From DATMBL01 sp050735975 (GTDB lineage: Bacteria; Desulfobacterota; Binatia; UBA9968), in contig JBOHVS010000393.1 of assembly GCA_050735975.1 (NCBI GenBank), positions 1-54,419 of the forward strand: a DNA stretch of 54,419 nt, in the 5' to 3' direction. How positions within the stretch are numbered: position 1 is the stretch's first letter; each line of letters starts with the position of its first letter. The position numbers and the translations under genes are program-made. The notes below the pieces were generated by a model, which made no database searches, was not told the DNA's origin, and worked only from the letters and a program-made list of their open reading frames with translations. Below are positions 1 through 8,504 of the stretch, in pieces.

Positions 1-83
1 GGTTCCCCCCGATTCAGTCGTTGGAAAGACGTTTCTATCACAAAAAACAAGTAATTAGTACATAATTTATTAGGGGGCGAGAA

Positions 84-259
84 TGGGGTCAGACTTTTAC
101 GACTCAACTATCTGTGCTAGTGTGCTAGCCGGTCAACCTCGCGCCTCGCACGATGACGTGATAGAGAACCCCTGGGCGAATAGTCGTGGCCGGCGCGCCA
201 TGACCGCAATTCCATATCAGTACCTTATAACATAGTCAATTCGTAAAAGTCTGACCCCA
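84..259. mobile_element. MITE-like element with 19-base terminal inverted repeats
   Basis: The ends are a perfect inverted repeat: TGGGGTCAGACTTTTACGA at 84-102 and its exact complement at 241-259. The 138 bases between them hold no gene. GGGGTCAG-type termini are common on small non-autonomous elements and on repeats linked to Y1/REP-associated transposases (established knowledge, recalled rather than searched). No transposase and no clear target duplication are visible, so the mobilising enzyme would have to be elsewhere in the genome. Confidence 0.55.
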
Positions 260-530
260 AGCATCTACGGGGATGTGGCTCTTGCGGTGCGACAAATAGC
301 GTCTGATCGATTGCATACTGCTGGAAACAGCAAAAGTTTAGCACGCCGCCTTGCTGGTTCCTCTGGTAAATTCTCGCCGGACGTGGCAGGATCGCTATGA
401 TCTGAAAAATCCAGCCATCCTGCGTATGCCTGTCGGCCGCCGTGAGCATTCAGACTTGTAAAAACACCGTTCACGGTTCGACTCAACTCGGCACGAACGG
501 ATCGCAGGCATTGCAATTTCAAGTAGTCAG

Positions 531-557
531 CCGTTCGTCCTGAGACTTGTCGAACGG
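531..557. repeat. Dispersed palindrome, family A (copy 1)
   Basis: The sequence starts CCGTTCGTCCTGAG and ends CTTGTCGAACGG, so the outer arms CCGTTCG/CGAACGG pair. Related copies lie in other intergenic gaps near 17004-17117, 24397-24483, 25150-25182, 35824-35857 and 43572-43609. Confidence 0.6.
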
Positions 558-585
558 ATAAACATCATCGAGGGAGGATCACGTC

Positions 586-1599
586 ATGTTAAATACAAAA
601 AGGCAACGAACTTTAGTCTTCGGGCTGTGCAGCCTGCTTTTGATATCGGTTTCGGCAGCCCAAAGCGAAACTCTTGATGAGGTCTACAAAAAGGCCCTGA
701 AAGAAGAGCGCGTCCTTAACTTTTATGGTTCGATCGCTCAGACCAATGCTAAGAGAATACTCCCCGTCTTTGAAAAGCGGTTTCCCGGAATCAAAGTCAA
801 TCACGTCGACGTAACGGCGGATAAGCTCGCGGTGAGAGCCATTACCGAAGCTCGGGCGGGCAAAGTCATCGCGGATATCTTTCAGTTCTCTCTGGAAAAC
901 GTACTCCAGCTGCACGAGCAAGGGTTGGTCGTCGATCAACTTCCTCCCGAAGCGGCCCAGTATCCGTCCAACTTAAAAGGTTCCTTTTGGCTGGCAAACG
1001 ATCTCATCTTCTTCATCGGATCGTGGAACACCAATCTGGTAAAAAAGCACGAAGAGCCCGCATCCTTCGATGATTTCGCTGATCCCAAATGGAAGAATCG
1101 CCTTATCGGCGAACCCAGGGACGCTGAGATCCTGATCGGATTGATGCATAAACACAAAAGCCTGGAAAAGGCGCGCGCGGTCCTTCAGAAGATTTCCGCT
1201 AATAACGTCGAATTTCATAAGGGTCACTCTCAAGCCGCGGAATTGCTTGTCGCCGGCCAAGCTGCCGCTTGTTTTACATGCTATTCACATCACTATCCGC
1301 CACGCATCAAGAAAGGCGCTCCGCTCGGATACTTCCTCACTGAAGGAATCGCTAGTATCATCGGCGCTTCGGTAGCCAAGGGCGCTCCGCATCCGAATAC
1401 AGCGTGGCTTTGGGCCCGTTGGGCCGCCAGCGAGGAGGGGCAGAAAGTCTACGCTATGGGCGGCCGGACTCCCGCACATCCCAAAGTGGAACCCATCGAA
1501 AAAGTTCGTCCGAAAATCATCTACGCTGTTGGGGCCGCTGACGTAAAAGAATTTGCAAAATATGAAAAAATTTGGAAGCAGATCTTTAAGCTCCGATAA
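586..1599 (+). CDS. ABC-type extracellular solute-binding protein (iron/Fe3+-type fold)
   Basis: Predicted periplasmic binding protein of 337 residues. A Sec signal peptide covers about residues 1-28 (basic start, hydrophobic LVFGLCSLLLISVSA core, cut near AAQS). The mature part begins ETLDEVYKKALKEERVLNFYG, the usual opening of iron-type or spermidine/thiamine-type extracellular binding proteins. The substrate cannot be told from sequence. A strong GGAGG site lies about 10 bases before the ATG. There is no permease or ATPase gene beside it: a tRNA gene and the pyrophosphatase gene follow on the opposite strand, so it is an orphan binding protein. The family call is solid, the ligand unknown. 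Confidence 0.85.
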   Translation: MLNTKRQRTLVFGLCSLLLISVSAAQSETLDEVYKKALKEERVLNFYGSIAQTNAKRILPVFEKRFPGIKVNHVDVTADKLAVRAITEARAGKVIADIFQFSLENVLQLHEQGLVVDQLPPEAAQYPSNLKGSFWLANDLIFFIGSWNTNLVKKHEEPASFDDFADPKWKNRLIGEPRDAEILIGLMHKHKSLEKARAVLQKISANNVEFHKGHSQAAELLVAGQAAACFTCYSHHYPPRIKKGAPLGYFLTEGIASIIGASVAKGAPHPNTAWLWARWAASEEGQKVYAMGGRTPAHPKVEPIEKVRPKIIYAVGAADVKEFAKYEKIWKQIFKLR

Positions 1600-1637
1600 G
1601 AAACGCGCAGAAGTTGTCGGTTGCGGATTATAGATCC

Positions 1638-1728
1638 TGGTGCCCGGAGCCGGACTCGAACCGGCACGGACCCTTCCGGGTCCTCGGGATTTTAAGTCCC
1701 GTGTGTCTACCAATTCCACCATCCGGGC
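1638..1728 (-). tRNA. tRNA-Leu (anticodon TAA)
   Basis: On the minus strand the acceptor GCCCGGA (5' end at 1728) pairs with TCCGGGC, followed by discriminator A and an encoded CCA (1638-1640). The D-arm TGGTGGAATTGGTAGACA, the anticodon stem CGGGA/TCCCG around loop CTTAAAA (anticodon TAA), a long variable arm and the T-loop GGTTCGAGTCC are all visible. The long variable arm and the anticodon agree on leucine. The gene lies downstream of hppA on the same strand. No integrase or duplicated 3' end is seen beside it. Confidence 0.97.
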
Positions 1729-1854
1729 AAGGGGGGGCAACTTGAAATTACAACACTGAGCGGTGAAATTGAAGAGATCGCGACGAATGGTTGAGAAACC
1801 GGGACCGAGGGAATTTCGCCCCCGTGACAGTTTATCCGTATCTATATCCCGTCG

Positions 1855-3978
1855 CTAAACAAACAGCGGCGCCATCACAAGCGTGATCGTGGCGAGAAGC
1901 TTAATCAACACGTGCAGGCTGGGGCCGGCCGTATCCTTAAATGGATCGCCGACGGTATCCCCCACCACCGCCGCTTTGTGAGTCTCCGAGCCCTTGCCGC
2001 CATACTTGCCGGTTTCGATGAACTTTTTGGCATTGTCCCAAGCCCCGCCGCTATTGTTCAAAAACGTAGCCATCAGAATCCCGGCGATGGTGCCGACCAT
2101 CAAAAAAGCCGCCACTACCTCGGCGCCCATGCCGAAAAAACGAAAGGCCACGCCCACCGCTATCGGCATGCCGACCGCGATCAAACCGGGAAGCACCATC
2201 TCCTTGAGCGCGCCGACAGTGACGATGTCCACGCAGCGGGCGTAATCGGGTTTGGCGGTTCCTTTTAGGATGCCGGGATTTTCCTTGAACTGACGTCTGA
2301 CCTCATTGATCACGTAGTAGGCGGCCTTGCCGACCGCACGGATCGCCAGAGCGGAAAAGAGAAAAACCAACATGGCGCCCAAAAGCCCGCCGATGAAAAC
2401 TTCCGGCTTGGCGATATTGACTGCCTCCAGCTTGCTGCCGTAGTGAGCAACTTCATCGAGATAGGCGGAGAAGAGGAGAAAGGCCGCCAGAGCCGCAGAA
2501 CCGATCGCATACCCTTTAGTCAGGGCCTTCGTGGTATTCCCAACGGCGTCGAGCCGGTCCGTTTTATGCCGGACCTCTTCCGGCTGTCCGCTCATCTCGA
2601 TAATTCCTCCGGCGTTATCCGTGATCGGACCGAAGGTATCCATCGCTAAAATGTAGGCCGCAGTGCCAAGCATCCCCATCGTCGCGACGGCGGTGCCGAA
2701 AAGACCCGCGTTGGGCACACCGCTCAGGTTGCCCAAATAATAGGAAGCGAGAATCGCGACGCTGATCACCAAGACCGGAATGGCCGTGCATTCCAGCCCC
2801 ACAGCCATGCCGGTAATTATATTGGTCGCCGGGCCGGTCTGGGAGGCCTCTGCGATCGATTTAACCGGACGGTATTTGTATTCGGTATAGTACTGCGTGA
2901 TATAAACGAAGGCTTGCGCCATGGCGATACCGATGACGCCGCAAAGGAAGAAGTAAAACCAGGCCGAAGTTGCCTGGGGATACTTCGCCGGATCAACCGA
3001 GAGCATCCATTGCGCGGCAAAGAAGAAGCCGACGACGGCGAGCGCGCTTGTTACATAGTAGCCGCGGTTCAGCGCCGTCATTGGGTCTTCTCTTTCGTTG
3101 GTTCTGACAATCATGACTCCAACGATCGATGCAAGCAGGCCGAACGCCCGCGCAACCAGGGGAAAAAGAATGCCTTTGAGACCGAAGAAGGGGTACAACC
3201 CGACGCCAAGGATCATGGCGCCGATATTCTCCGCGGCGGTGGATTCGAACAAATCCGCGCCACGGCCCGCGCAGTCGCCGACGTTGTCGCCGACGAGGTC
3301 GGCAATGACGGCTGGATTTCGGGGATCGTCTTCGGGAATACCTGCTTCTACTTTTCCGACTAAATCCGCGCCGACATCCGCCGCTTTCGTGTAGATTCCT
3401 CCACCGAGCTGAGCAAACAGCGCTACAAACGACGCGCCAAAGCCGTATCCGACGATCGTAAATGGAATTTTTTGCGGATCATGGCCGAGGTACTCCAGGA
3501 AGGCGAAAAGGCCGCCAACTCCCAACAAACTCATCGCCACGACAAAAAGCCCGGAAACCGCGCCACCACGCAACGCTATGCGCAACCCCTCGTTGAGGCT
3601 GGACCGAACCGCAGCGGCAGTTCGAATGTTGGCGCGAATCGAAACCCACATGCCGATATACCCGGCAACCACCGAGCACACCGCGCCGAGCACAAAAGAG
3701 AGTGTCGTCCAAAAGGCCAGTTGCGCGGGCGGCACCGGGTCAGCGGGACTCGGCGCGCGCACAAACGCATAAAGGAGAAATATCAAGACTGCCAGGACCG
3801 CCGAGAAAGTGATGATGGTTCTGTTCTGGCGCGAAAGAAACGCTTCAGCGCCTTCCTTTATCGCGTTCGAGATCTCTTGCATTTTTTCGGTGCCCATATC
3901 GCGCTGAATTACGTAGCGGGCCAGGTACCCGGCAAACAACAGAGAAAGGCAACTAATAGCGATTACAAGTAGGATCAT
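1855..3978 (-). CDS. hppA: K+-independent membrane H+-translocating pyrophosphatase
   Basis: Integral inner-membrane enzyme of 707 residues that couples hydrolysis of pyrophosphate to H+ pumping. The substrate-binding signatures are present: DVGADLVGKVEAGIPEDDP, GDNVGDCAGRGADLFES and, near the C-terminus, GDTVGDPFKDTAGPS. Ion type is read from the segment GNTTKALTKGYAIGS. A Lys at the position where K+-dependent enzymes carry Ala is the recognised mark of the K+-independent, H+-pumping subfamily. Many hydrophobic segments fit the family's 16-17 helices and the length is normal. It stands alone, with tatC downstream on the same strand after a 140-base gap. In anaerobic or energy-limited bacteria it salvages energy from biosynthetic pyrophosphate (inference for this organism). 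Confidence 0.97.
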   Translation of the reverse strand: MILLVIAISCLSLLFAGYLARYVIQRDMGTEKMQEISNAIKEGAEAFLSRQNRTIITFSAVLAVLIFLLYAFVRAPSPADPVPPAQLAFWTTLSFVLGAVCSVVAGYIGMWVSIRANIRTAAAVRSSLNEGLRIALRGGAVSGLFVVAMSLLGVGGLFAFLEYLGHDPQKIPFTIVGYGFGASFVALFAQLGGGIYTKAADVGADLVGKVEAGIPEDDPRNPAVIADLVGDNVGDCAGRGADLFESTAAENIGAMILGVGLYPFFGLKGILFPLVARAFGLLASIVGVMIVRTNEREDPMTALNRGYYVTSALAVVGFFFAAQWMLSVDPAKYPQATSAWFYFFLCGVIGIAMAQAFVYITQYYTEYKYRPVKSIAEASQTGPATNIITGMAVGLECTAIPVLVISVAILASYYLGNLSGVPNAGLFGTAVATMGMLGTAAYILAMDTFGPITDNAGGIIEMSGQPEEVRHKTDRLDAVGNTTKALTKGYAIGSAALAAFLLFSAYLDEVAHYGSKLEAVNIAKPEVFIGGLLGAMLVFLFSALAIRAVGKAAYYVINEVRRQFKENPGILKGTAKPDYARCVDIVTVGALKEMVLPGLIAVGMPIAVGVAFRFFGMGAEVVAAFLMVGTIAGILMATFLNNSGGAWDNAKKFIETGKYGGKGSETHKAAVVGDTVGDPFKDTAGPSLHVLIKLLATITLVMAPLFV

Positions 3979-4024
3979 GTCGATTCAATCATCCCTTCTT
4001 TTTGGAATTCACCCACGTTACTGA

Positions 4025-4088
4025 CTCGCAAAGCGCAAGGAGCAGGGAGGAACCCGTAGAGATCAGAGGTCAGAAGTCAGAGGTCGGC
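4025..4088. repeat. Heptamer (7-base period) repeat patch, family C
   Basis: Two neighbouring patches between hppA and tatC. One at 4025-4050 contains CTCGCAAAG followed by AGCAGGGAGG and resembles, on the opposite strand, the patch at 40797-40822. The second (4058-4086) reads AGATCAG, AGGTCAG, AAGTCAG, AGGTCGG with a strict 7-base period. Nothing coding is seen here. Confidence 0.5.
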
Positions 4089-4118
4089 TGCGCGTTGCTC
4101 CCCGCTCTTTGCTACGTT

Positions 4119-4850
4119 CTACTCACTTTTGCGCCATAGATAGGCCACTCCGATGCTGAGAACATATAGCAAAAGCATCGGACCCGCCAAAAGAGCCTGA
4201 TTAATGATATCCGGCGTTGGCGTCAATATGGCCGCCAATAGGAAAATCACCACGATCGCGTAGCGAAAGGACCTGAGCATGAAATGGTAGTCCCAAACGC
4301 CCAGACGGACGAGAAAAAACGTAAACACCGGCAGCTCAAAAGTTAATCCGAACGCCAACACCATGCGAAAGACGAAGGAGAAATACTCTCCAATTCTTAT
4401 GGCCGGGGTCACCGCCATAGAGTCGTACTGCTGAATAAAGTAAGCAAACGCCACCGGAAGCACGATACGATAACAGAAATAAGCCCCGCTGATAAAAAAC
4501 AGCGTCGCGCACAGGACAAACGGCAAGACAAGCTTCTTCTCTCTACCTTTGAGACCGGGTCGGATAAATTGCCAGATCTGGTAGAAAATGAAAGGGCAGG
4601 AGAAGAAAACCCCGGCAGCGAGCGCCACCTTGATCTCGGTGAAAAACGCCTCGGTAACTCCGGTACCGATCAGGTTCTGCCCCGGACCAAGGCGCTGCCG
4701 GAGCGGCGCAACGATGAACCCGAAAATGGCAGCCGAATAAAAGTAGCAAATCGCCGAGGCGAGAACGATGGCGCCAATCGATTTCAGCAAGCACCAGCGG
4801 AGGTCCTCGAGATGCTCCGCTAAACTCATGTAGGAATCTGTCGCCACCAA
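4119..4850 (-). CDS. tatC: Sec-independent protein translocase subunit TatC
   Basis: Core membrane subunit of the twin-arginine translocase, which exports folded proteins and binds the RR signal. The N-terminal signature HLEDLRWCLLKS is followed by six hydrophobic segments and the conserved cytosolic/periplasmic loops, including the motif FYQIWQFIRPGLKGREKK before the third helix. The length of 243 residues is typical. The start is uncertain. TTG at 4850, GTG at 4847 and ATG at 4829 are all in frame, and ATG 4829 (MSLAEHLEDLR) resembles short TatC starts best. No tatA/tatB lies in the window. The upstream neighbour is a small lipoprotein gene with its own terminator, so tatC probably has a separate promoter. 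Confidence 0.96.
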   Translation of the reverse strand: MVATDSYMSLAEHLEDLRWCLLKSIGAIVLASAICYFYSAAIFGFIVAPLRQRLGPGQNLIGTGVTEAFFTEIKVALAAGVFFSCPFIFYQIWQFIRPGLKGREKKLVLPFVLCATLFFISGAYFCYRIVLPVAFAYFIQQYDSMAVTPAIRIGEYFSFVFRMVLAFGLTFELPVFTFFLVRLGVWDYHFMLRSFRYAIVVIFLLAAILTPTPDIINQALLAGPMLLLYVLSIGVAYLWRKSE

Positions 4851-4874
4851 CCACCTGCGCTGGGCGAAAATTAC

Positions 4875-4904
4875 AAAAAAGGGGAAGGATCAAAACCCTT
4901 CCCC
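4875..4904 (-). terminator. Rho-independent terminator of the small lipoprotein gene
   Basis: Read on the minus strand, GGGGAAGG pairs with CCTTCCCC around an 8-base loop and is followed by TTTTTT. It lies 39 bases past the stop of the lipoprotein gene and before the tatC start. Stem and U-tract are both clear. Confidence 0.85.
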
Positions 4905-4942
4905 TTCTTCCGTCGCTTATACCGGTGTAAGCGCGATTCGCC

Positions 4943-5167
4943 TTACTTGGTTTTTCCTTCCTCTTTCTTCTCCATTTCCTTCTCGGGCATGGCGGCGCCA
5001 CCATCAGCCGGTTTTTGTTCGCCCGCAGGAGCCGCTGGTTCAGCCGGAGCTGGGGCCGGCGGAGGCGGCGGTGGAGCTGGTTCTTCTTTCTTACCGCACC
5101 CTGCAAAAGTAAGCGTCAATGCGAAGAGCGATATTCCCGTCAATACAAAAATTTTCTTTCCCATCAT
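4943..5167 (-). CDS. Small Pro/Ala/Glu-rich lipoprotein
   Basis: A 74-residue lipoprotein of unknown function. The start is the ATG at 5167 (MMGKKIFVLTGISLF), six bases after a strong AGGAGGTG site, rather than an upstream in-frame codon. A basic, then hydrophobic signal ends in the lipobox TFAGC, so the mature protein starts at Cys. The rest is low complexity: Lys/Glu, a run of Pro (PPPPPPPAPAPAEPAAP) and a charged tail EKEMEKKEEGKTK. It looks like an extended periplasmic tether or spacer rather than a folded enzyme. It is a single-gene unit with a terminator just downstream. Small genes of this type are often strongly expressed, but no function is assigned. Confidence 0.8.
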   Translation of the reverse strand: MMGKKIFVLTGISLFALTLTFAGCGKKEEPAPPPPPPAPAPAEPAAPAGEQKPADGGAAMPEKEMEKKEEGKTK

Positions 5168-5596
5168 TGGTTCACCTCCTTTCCCTTCACACATCACTGG
5201 AAAATCGTTTTACTGTGATTTTTATTACACAAGTAGGTCCGACTTTCAAGCGTTGCTCGGCCGCTATTTTGCCGCGCATCCCGGCGCCTATCGCGATCTA
5301 CACTCGGATAACCGGTTCAAGTCGGAAGGAATGATGGCCTTGAAAAGGCCGGCGCCTGCGTACCATCAAATGTCCGGCCCTTACCGTGGAATTTTCTCGT
5401 CTCGCGCAATGACCGACCAGATCTAAAATCTCCTGGTGAGAGAAATCGAGCTTGCCGCCCGGTCGATGACGTATTTCACGCGATCTGTGAATAACTTGTT
5501 GATAACTCCAAAACAACAGCGGGCACGGGCCGAAGAATGGCTGACCCAACGAACTGCCAAAATTAGCGGCAACATAAACTGAGTAATCTCAATTAC
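5168..5596. other. Intergenic gap between the small lipoprotein gene and murJ
   Basis: About 430 bases with no gene I would defend. It contains the lipoprotein gene's ribosome binding site (5173-5180) and presumably its promoter. A weakly coding-like 48-codon frame (plus strand, GTG 5436 to TGA 5582) has no family match that I can see. One DnaA-box-like 9-mer (5486-5494) is within chance expectation. Confidence 0.5.
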
Positions 5597-7282
5597 CTAT
5601 CGTATTTTGAGGTTTCTAATCCTGCCCGCTAATGAAGCGATCAGTTGTCTGACAAACGGCCATTCTGGGCTCCCAAGTAGACGGCTAAAGACCAAGTAAA
5701 GCATCACTCCAAGCGCAACCAGCGCAACGAAAACGCTACTGAGCTGATAAAGATTCCTTTGGGGACCAACCCAGTCGATGTTTCCCGCGATCCAGAATAA
5801 TGGCAACGCCATAAGCAGCGCATTTAGGAGATTTCGCGCGAACGACGCGGCGACCTCACCCAGGGGAAGTCCGTTTAGCCTGTGGTGAAGAACGACCAGC
5901 AAGGCCAAGAAATTGAACGTAGACGAGACTGCAGTCGCCAGCGCCAGCCCGGCATGGCGAAGCGATAGGACGTTCAGCCGCGCCGAGAGTTCTGCAGTGA
6001 TTGCCGCTAGGATTGACGACGAACTCGCATCCACAGTCACCGGTCCCATGAAAACGAGACTTAGAAGGAGGTTGAGCAAAAACGAGAGAAAAGCGATCCG
6101 GACCGGCGTCTTCATATCCTCCATTGCATAGAAGACCGGAGCCAGCAGTTTTGCCCCCGATATTCCCCAAAGACCGAAGGCATAATAAACCAAAGCTTGG
6201 GCCGTATTGACGGTCGTAACAGCGTCAAAAGCCCCCCGTTGAAATAAGATAGCGAATACCGGCACCGCAACGGCAATCAAACCGAACGTGGCTGGAAGGG
6301 AAATAAAATTCACCAGTTTCAAAGAATGCACGACGGCGCTGCGAAGCCCGGCCGTGTCTCCCTTGGCCAGGAGGAACGAAAAGCTTGGGAGAGCCGCAGT
6401 TCCAAGCGCGATAGCGAAAACCCCCACCGGAAACTCCAACAAACGATCGGCGTAATAGAGATACGAAACGCTGCCCGCAGGCAAAAGGGACGCCAATATG
6501 GTGCTCACCAATATGTTGATCTGATGGACTGCGGCTCCGAAAACCGCCGGTCCCATCAAAAACGCAAGCCGGCGCAGTGCCGGATGTCCGAAGTGAAAGT
6601 TCGGCGCCGGAGCGAAACCGTAACGCGACAGATAGGGAAGCTGCAGCGCCAGCTGCGCCATGCCGCCGAGCAGAACGCCGTAAGCGAGACTCAATACCGG
6701 CTCGCTCAACACTCGGGCCAGGAGCGTGGCGCAAACCACAATACACACGTTGAACAGTACTGGAGATAGCGCCGGAGCCATAAAGTGACGCACCGCGTTA
6801 AGGACGCCCATCGACAATGCCACCAGGCTCACGAAAAAAATATAGGGGAACATCAATCGAGTGAGGTGAACCGTGAGCGAGAATTTCCTTGGATCATCAA
6901 GAAACCCGGGCGCGAAGAACCGGGCGATCGGCTCGGCGAAGAGAATCCCCAGCAACGTGATTGCCGCGAGAACGAGAGCAACGAATGTAAAGACGACGTG
7001 CGCGACCTTCGCCGCCTCCGCCTTTCCTTCCTTAGCCAAGTAGTTGGTAAACACAGGGACGAACGCGACGGTCAGCGCCCCTTCGGCCGTCAAGCGCCGG
7101 AGCAAATTTGGAATACGGAAAGCGACGAAAAATGCATCGGCAGCTCCCTGCGAGCCGAATAGATAGCCGACTATGATATCGCGAAGGAGACCCGCGATTC
7201 GGCTTAGCAGAGTAAAGAAGCCAACCACCCCCGCCGCCCGTGCGATTTTCCCGGTTTCCTCGGTCACGGTTTCTTCGGCCAC
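5597..7282 (-). CDS. murJ: Lipid II flippase MurJ (MviN family)
   Basis: Inner-membrane protein of 561 residues that flips lipid II across the membrane for peptidoglycan synthesis. The N-terminal part (residues about 12-60: GVVGFFTLLSRIAGLLRDII then FGSQGAADAFFVAFRIPNLLRR) is the MviN/MurJ signature, including the conserved arginines of the central cavity. About 14 hydrophobic segments follow, which is normal for the family. The start is GTG at 7282, preceded by TGAGGAG at the right distance. It is divergent from rpsT across a 162-base gap that must hold both promoters. It is a single gene, since the lipoprotein gene downstream is 430 bases away. Confidence 0.96.
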   Translation of the reverse strand: MAEETVTEETGKIARAAGVVGFFTLLSRIAGLLRDIIVGYLFGSQGAADAFFVAFRIPNLLRRLTAEGALTVAFVPVFTNYLAKEGKAEAAKVAHVVFTFVALVLAAITLLGILFAEPIARFFAPGFLDDPRKFSLTVHLTRLMFPYIFFVSLVALSMGVLNAVRHFMAPALSPVLFNVCIVVCATLLARVLSEPVLSLAYGVLLGGMAQLALQLPYLSRYGFAPAPNFHFGHPALRRLAFLMGPAVFGAAVHQINILVSTILASLLPAGSVSYLYYADRLLEFPVGVFAIALGTAALPSFSFLLAKGDTAGLRSAVVHSLKLVNFISLPATFGLIAVAVPVFAILFQRGAFDAVTTVNTAQALVYYAFGLWGISGAKLLAPVFYAMEDMKTPVRIAFLSFLLNLLLSLVFMGPVTVDASSSSILAAITAELSARLNVLSLRHAGLALATAVSSTFNFLALLVVLHHRLNGLPLGEVAASFARNLLNALLMALPLFWIAGNIDWVGPQRNLYQLSSVFVALVALGVMLYLVFSRLLGSPEWPFVRQLIASLAGRIRNLKIR

Positions 7283-7444
7283 GTTGACTCCTCAGGATCT
7301 AGATGGTAAAGAATATAAACCCTGTAGCACGAACTACGTTGGTGACTTCGGAGCCTTGCCAATTCTCGAAACTTCAGAAGGTGTATGCCGGCCCTCGAAG
7401 CGCCGTGTTGTGCTGCGGTGTAAACCACTTGGAGGAGACATTCC

Positions 7445-7717
7445 TTGGCTGTTCATCCGTCCGTTATCAAGAGACATCAACAGAGCCTGAAGAGAAGAAC
7501 GCGTAATCAGGAAACCAAGTCCAAGCTGAGGACTTTGATCAAGAAGGTTCGGCAGGCCATCGCATCTCAAGATCGCGACAAGGCTTCCGCTGAAATTAGA
7601 GGGGTCGATAAAGCCTTGGGAAAGGCCGTAAGCAAAGGAATTATCAAGCGCAATACCGCTGCTCGTTGGATGTCCCGTCTGTCGCGCTCGGCGGCCCGGA
7701 TCTCCCCTTCCTCATAA
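7445..7717 (+). CDS. rpsT: 30S ribosomal protein S20
   Basis: Primary 16S rRNA-binding protein of the small subunit, 90 residues. The very basic N-terminus HPSVIKRHQQSLKRRTRNQ, the helix with SKLRTLIKKVRQAI and the C-terminal KGIIKRNTAARWMSRLSR are the S20 hallmarks. The initiator is TTG at 7445 with GGAGGA about 8 bases upstream. TTG or other rare starts are also known for rpsT in E. coli, where they serve feedback control (established). It lies opposite to its neighbours murJ and lptE, the usual neighbourhood in related bacteria. Confidence 0.96.
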   Translation: MAVHPSVIKRHQQSLKRRTRNQETKSKLRTLIKKVRQAIASQDRDKASAEIRGVDKALGKAVSKGIIKRNTAARWMSRLSRSAARISPSS

Positions 7718-7754
7718 CGCGAACTGCGCCGCCTCGGAAAGCATAGCTGCAACT

Positions 7755-7805
7755 CTAGCAGTTTGCTGAAAATCTCTGTTTGCAGGCTTTTCAGCGGCCT
7801 GCTAG
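7755..7805. repeat. Nested hairpin between rpsT and lptE
   Basis: Two nested pairs are visible: CTAGCAG (7755-7761) with CTGCTAG (7799-7805), and inside it CTGAAAA (7766-7772) with TTTTCAG (7788-7794). It sits in the convergent gap of rpsT and lptE and could stop transcription from both sides, although a U-tract is lacking. A degenerate relative occurs between ruvA and ruvC (about 32595-32700). Confidence 0.55.
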
Positions 7806-7885
7806 CTAGTGTCCTGACTCAGAAATTCGCAAAAGAAATTAGCGATCTCTCCACCGTCATGCCCGCGAATTTAAAAGACACCACA

Positions 7886-8500
7886 CTAGAACAACTCGAT
7901 CATTCGCTGTCGGACTTCCCTCGCAAACCGTTCGATCAGCTGATCCCTCGCGGCGCGAATTTCAGTTTCCGTCAACTGAATATCGGTCATCCTGCGGACG
8001 TCCAACGCATCCAGCGTACCGGAATGAAACTCAGCCGAGGTCGTGACGACTGCAGCCCGCGAGCCGGCGAAGATCTCGGTCAGACGAGTGCCTTGCGTTC
8101 GCCACAGGACTTCGCTGGGTTCGCGCCTGCGCAGTGTCGCGTCCAGGGTCAGTACCGCTTCGTATTGAAGGACTTCGTCCTTGCGATTTACCGACGCCAC
8201 GTTGGCAACGAAGTCCCGAACCACGCCCGTGAGTATCGCGTCGGCCTGCTCCGGCTGATCGACCAGCCGGAGCCGCCCTCGTCGATAAAACTCGCTGCGG
8301 AGCGCCGAGGTCAGTTCCGTTGCGATGCCGATCTCCCGGCTGCGATCGATGAAAGGCTCCACGTAGATAGTGCGGATGTCCTGCGGCAGGAAATCGCTCT
8401 CTCCGGCAAACCGATAACCGCAACCGAACAGTCCCGGAATCAGAACCGCGACAATGGACAGGCGCAGCCCTTTGGCCGATAATGTTAATCTCCGTCTCAA
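7886..8500 (-). CDS. lptE: LPS-assembly lipoprotein LptE
   Basis: Outer-membrane lipoprotein of 204 residues that plugs the LptD barrel and helps place lipopolysaccharide on the cell surface. The signal is followed by the lipobox LFGC near residue 27. The mature start GYRFAGES and the motif IRTIYVEPFIDRSREIGIA are typical of LptE, which is otherwise poorly conserved. Residues about 80-150 carry the YEAVLTLDATLRRREPSEVLW strand region. Its start is 4 bases after the leuS stop, the common leuS-lptE arrangement, so it is the last gene of the long riboflavin/leuS transcript. With the LpxC fusion at 26957-28261 it shows that this organism makes LPS. Confidence 0.92.
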   Translation of the reverse strand: MRRRLTLSAKGLRLSIVAVLIPGLFGCGYRFAGESDFLPQDIRTIYVEPFIDRSREIGIATELTSALRSEFYRRGRLRLVDQPEQADAILTGVVRDFVANVASVNRKDEVLQYEAVLTLDATLRRREPSEVLWRTQGTRLTEIFAGSRAAVVTTSAEFHSGTLDALDVRRMTDIQLTETEIRAARDQLIERFAREVRQRMIELF

Positions 8501-8504
8501 GCTA

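Larger units (their letters stand above)
1..585. other. Gene-free left edge
   Basis: No convincing gene is seen. The stretch holds a MITE-like element (84-259) and a short palindrome (531-557). The last 20 bases carry the GGAGG ribosome binding site of the gene that starts at 586. The remaining sequence, 260-530, shows no family I recognise. Confidence 0.6.

Noticed and set aside
1638..1728. tRNA-Leu as an integration site
   Set aside because: No integrase and no repeat of the tRNA 3' end within the window.
5486..5494. DnaA-box-like 9-mer (complement of TTATTCACA)
   Set aside because: A single degenerate match is expected by chance in a window of this length. No cluster, AT-rich stretch or dnaA/dnaN gene is near.
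5436..5582. 48-codon frame on the plus strand, GTG start
   Set aside because: Composition looks protein-like, but there is no ribosome binding site, no family and no conserved context.
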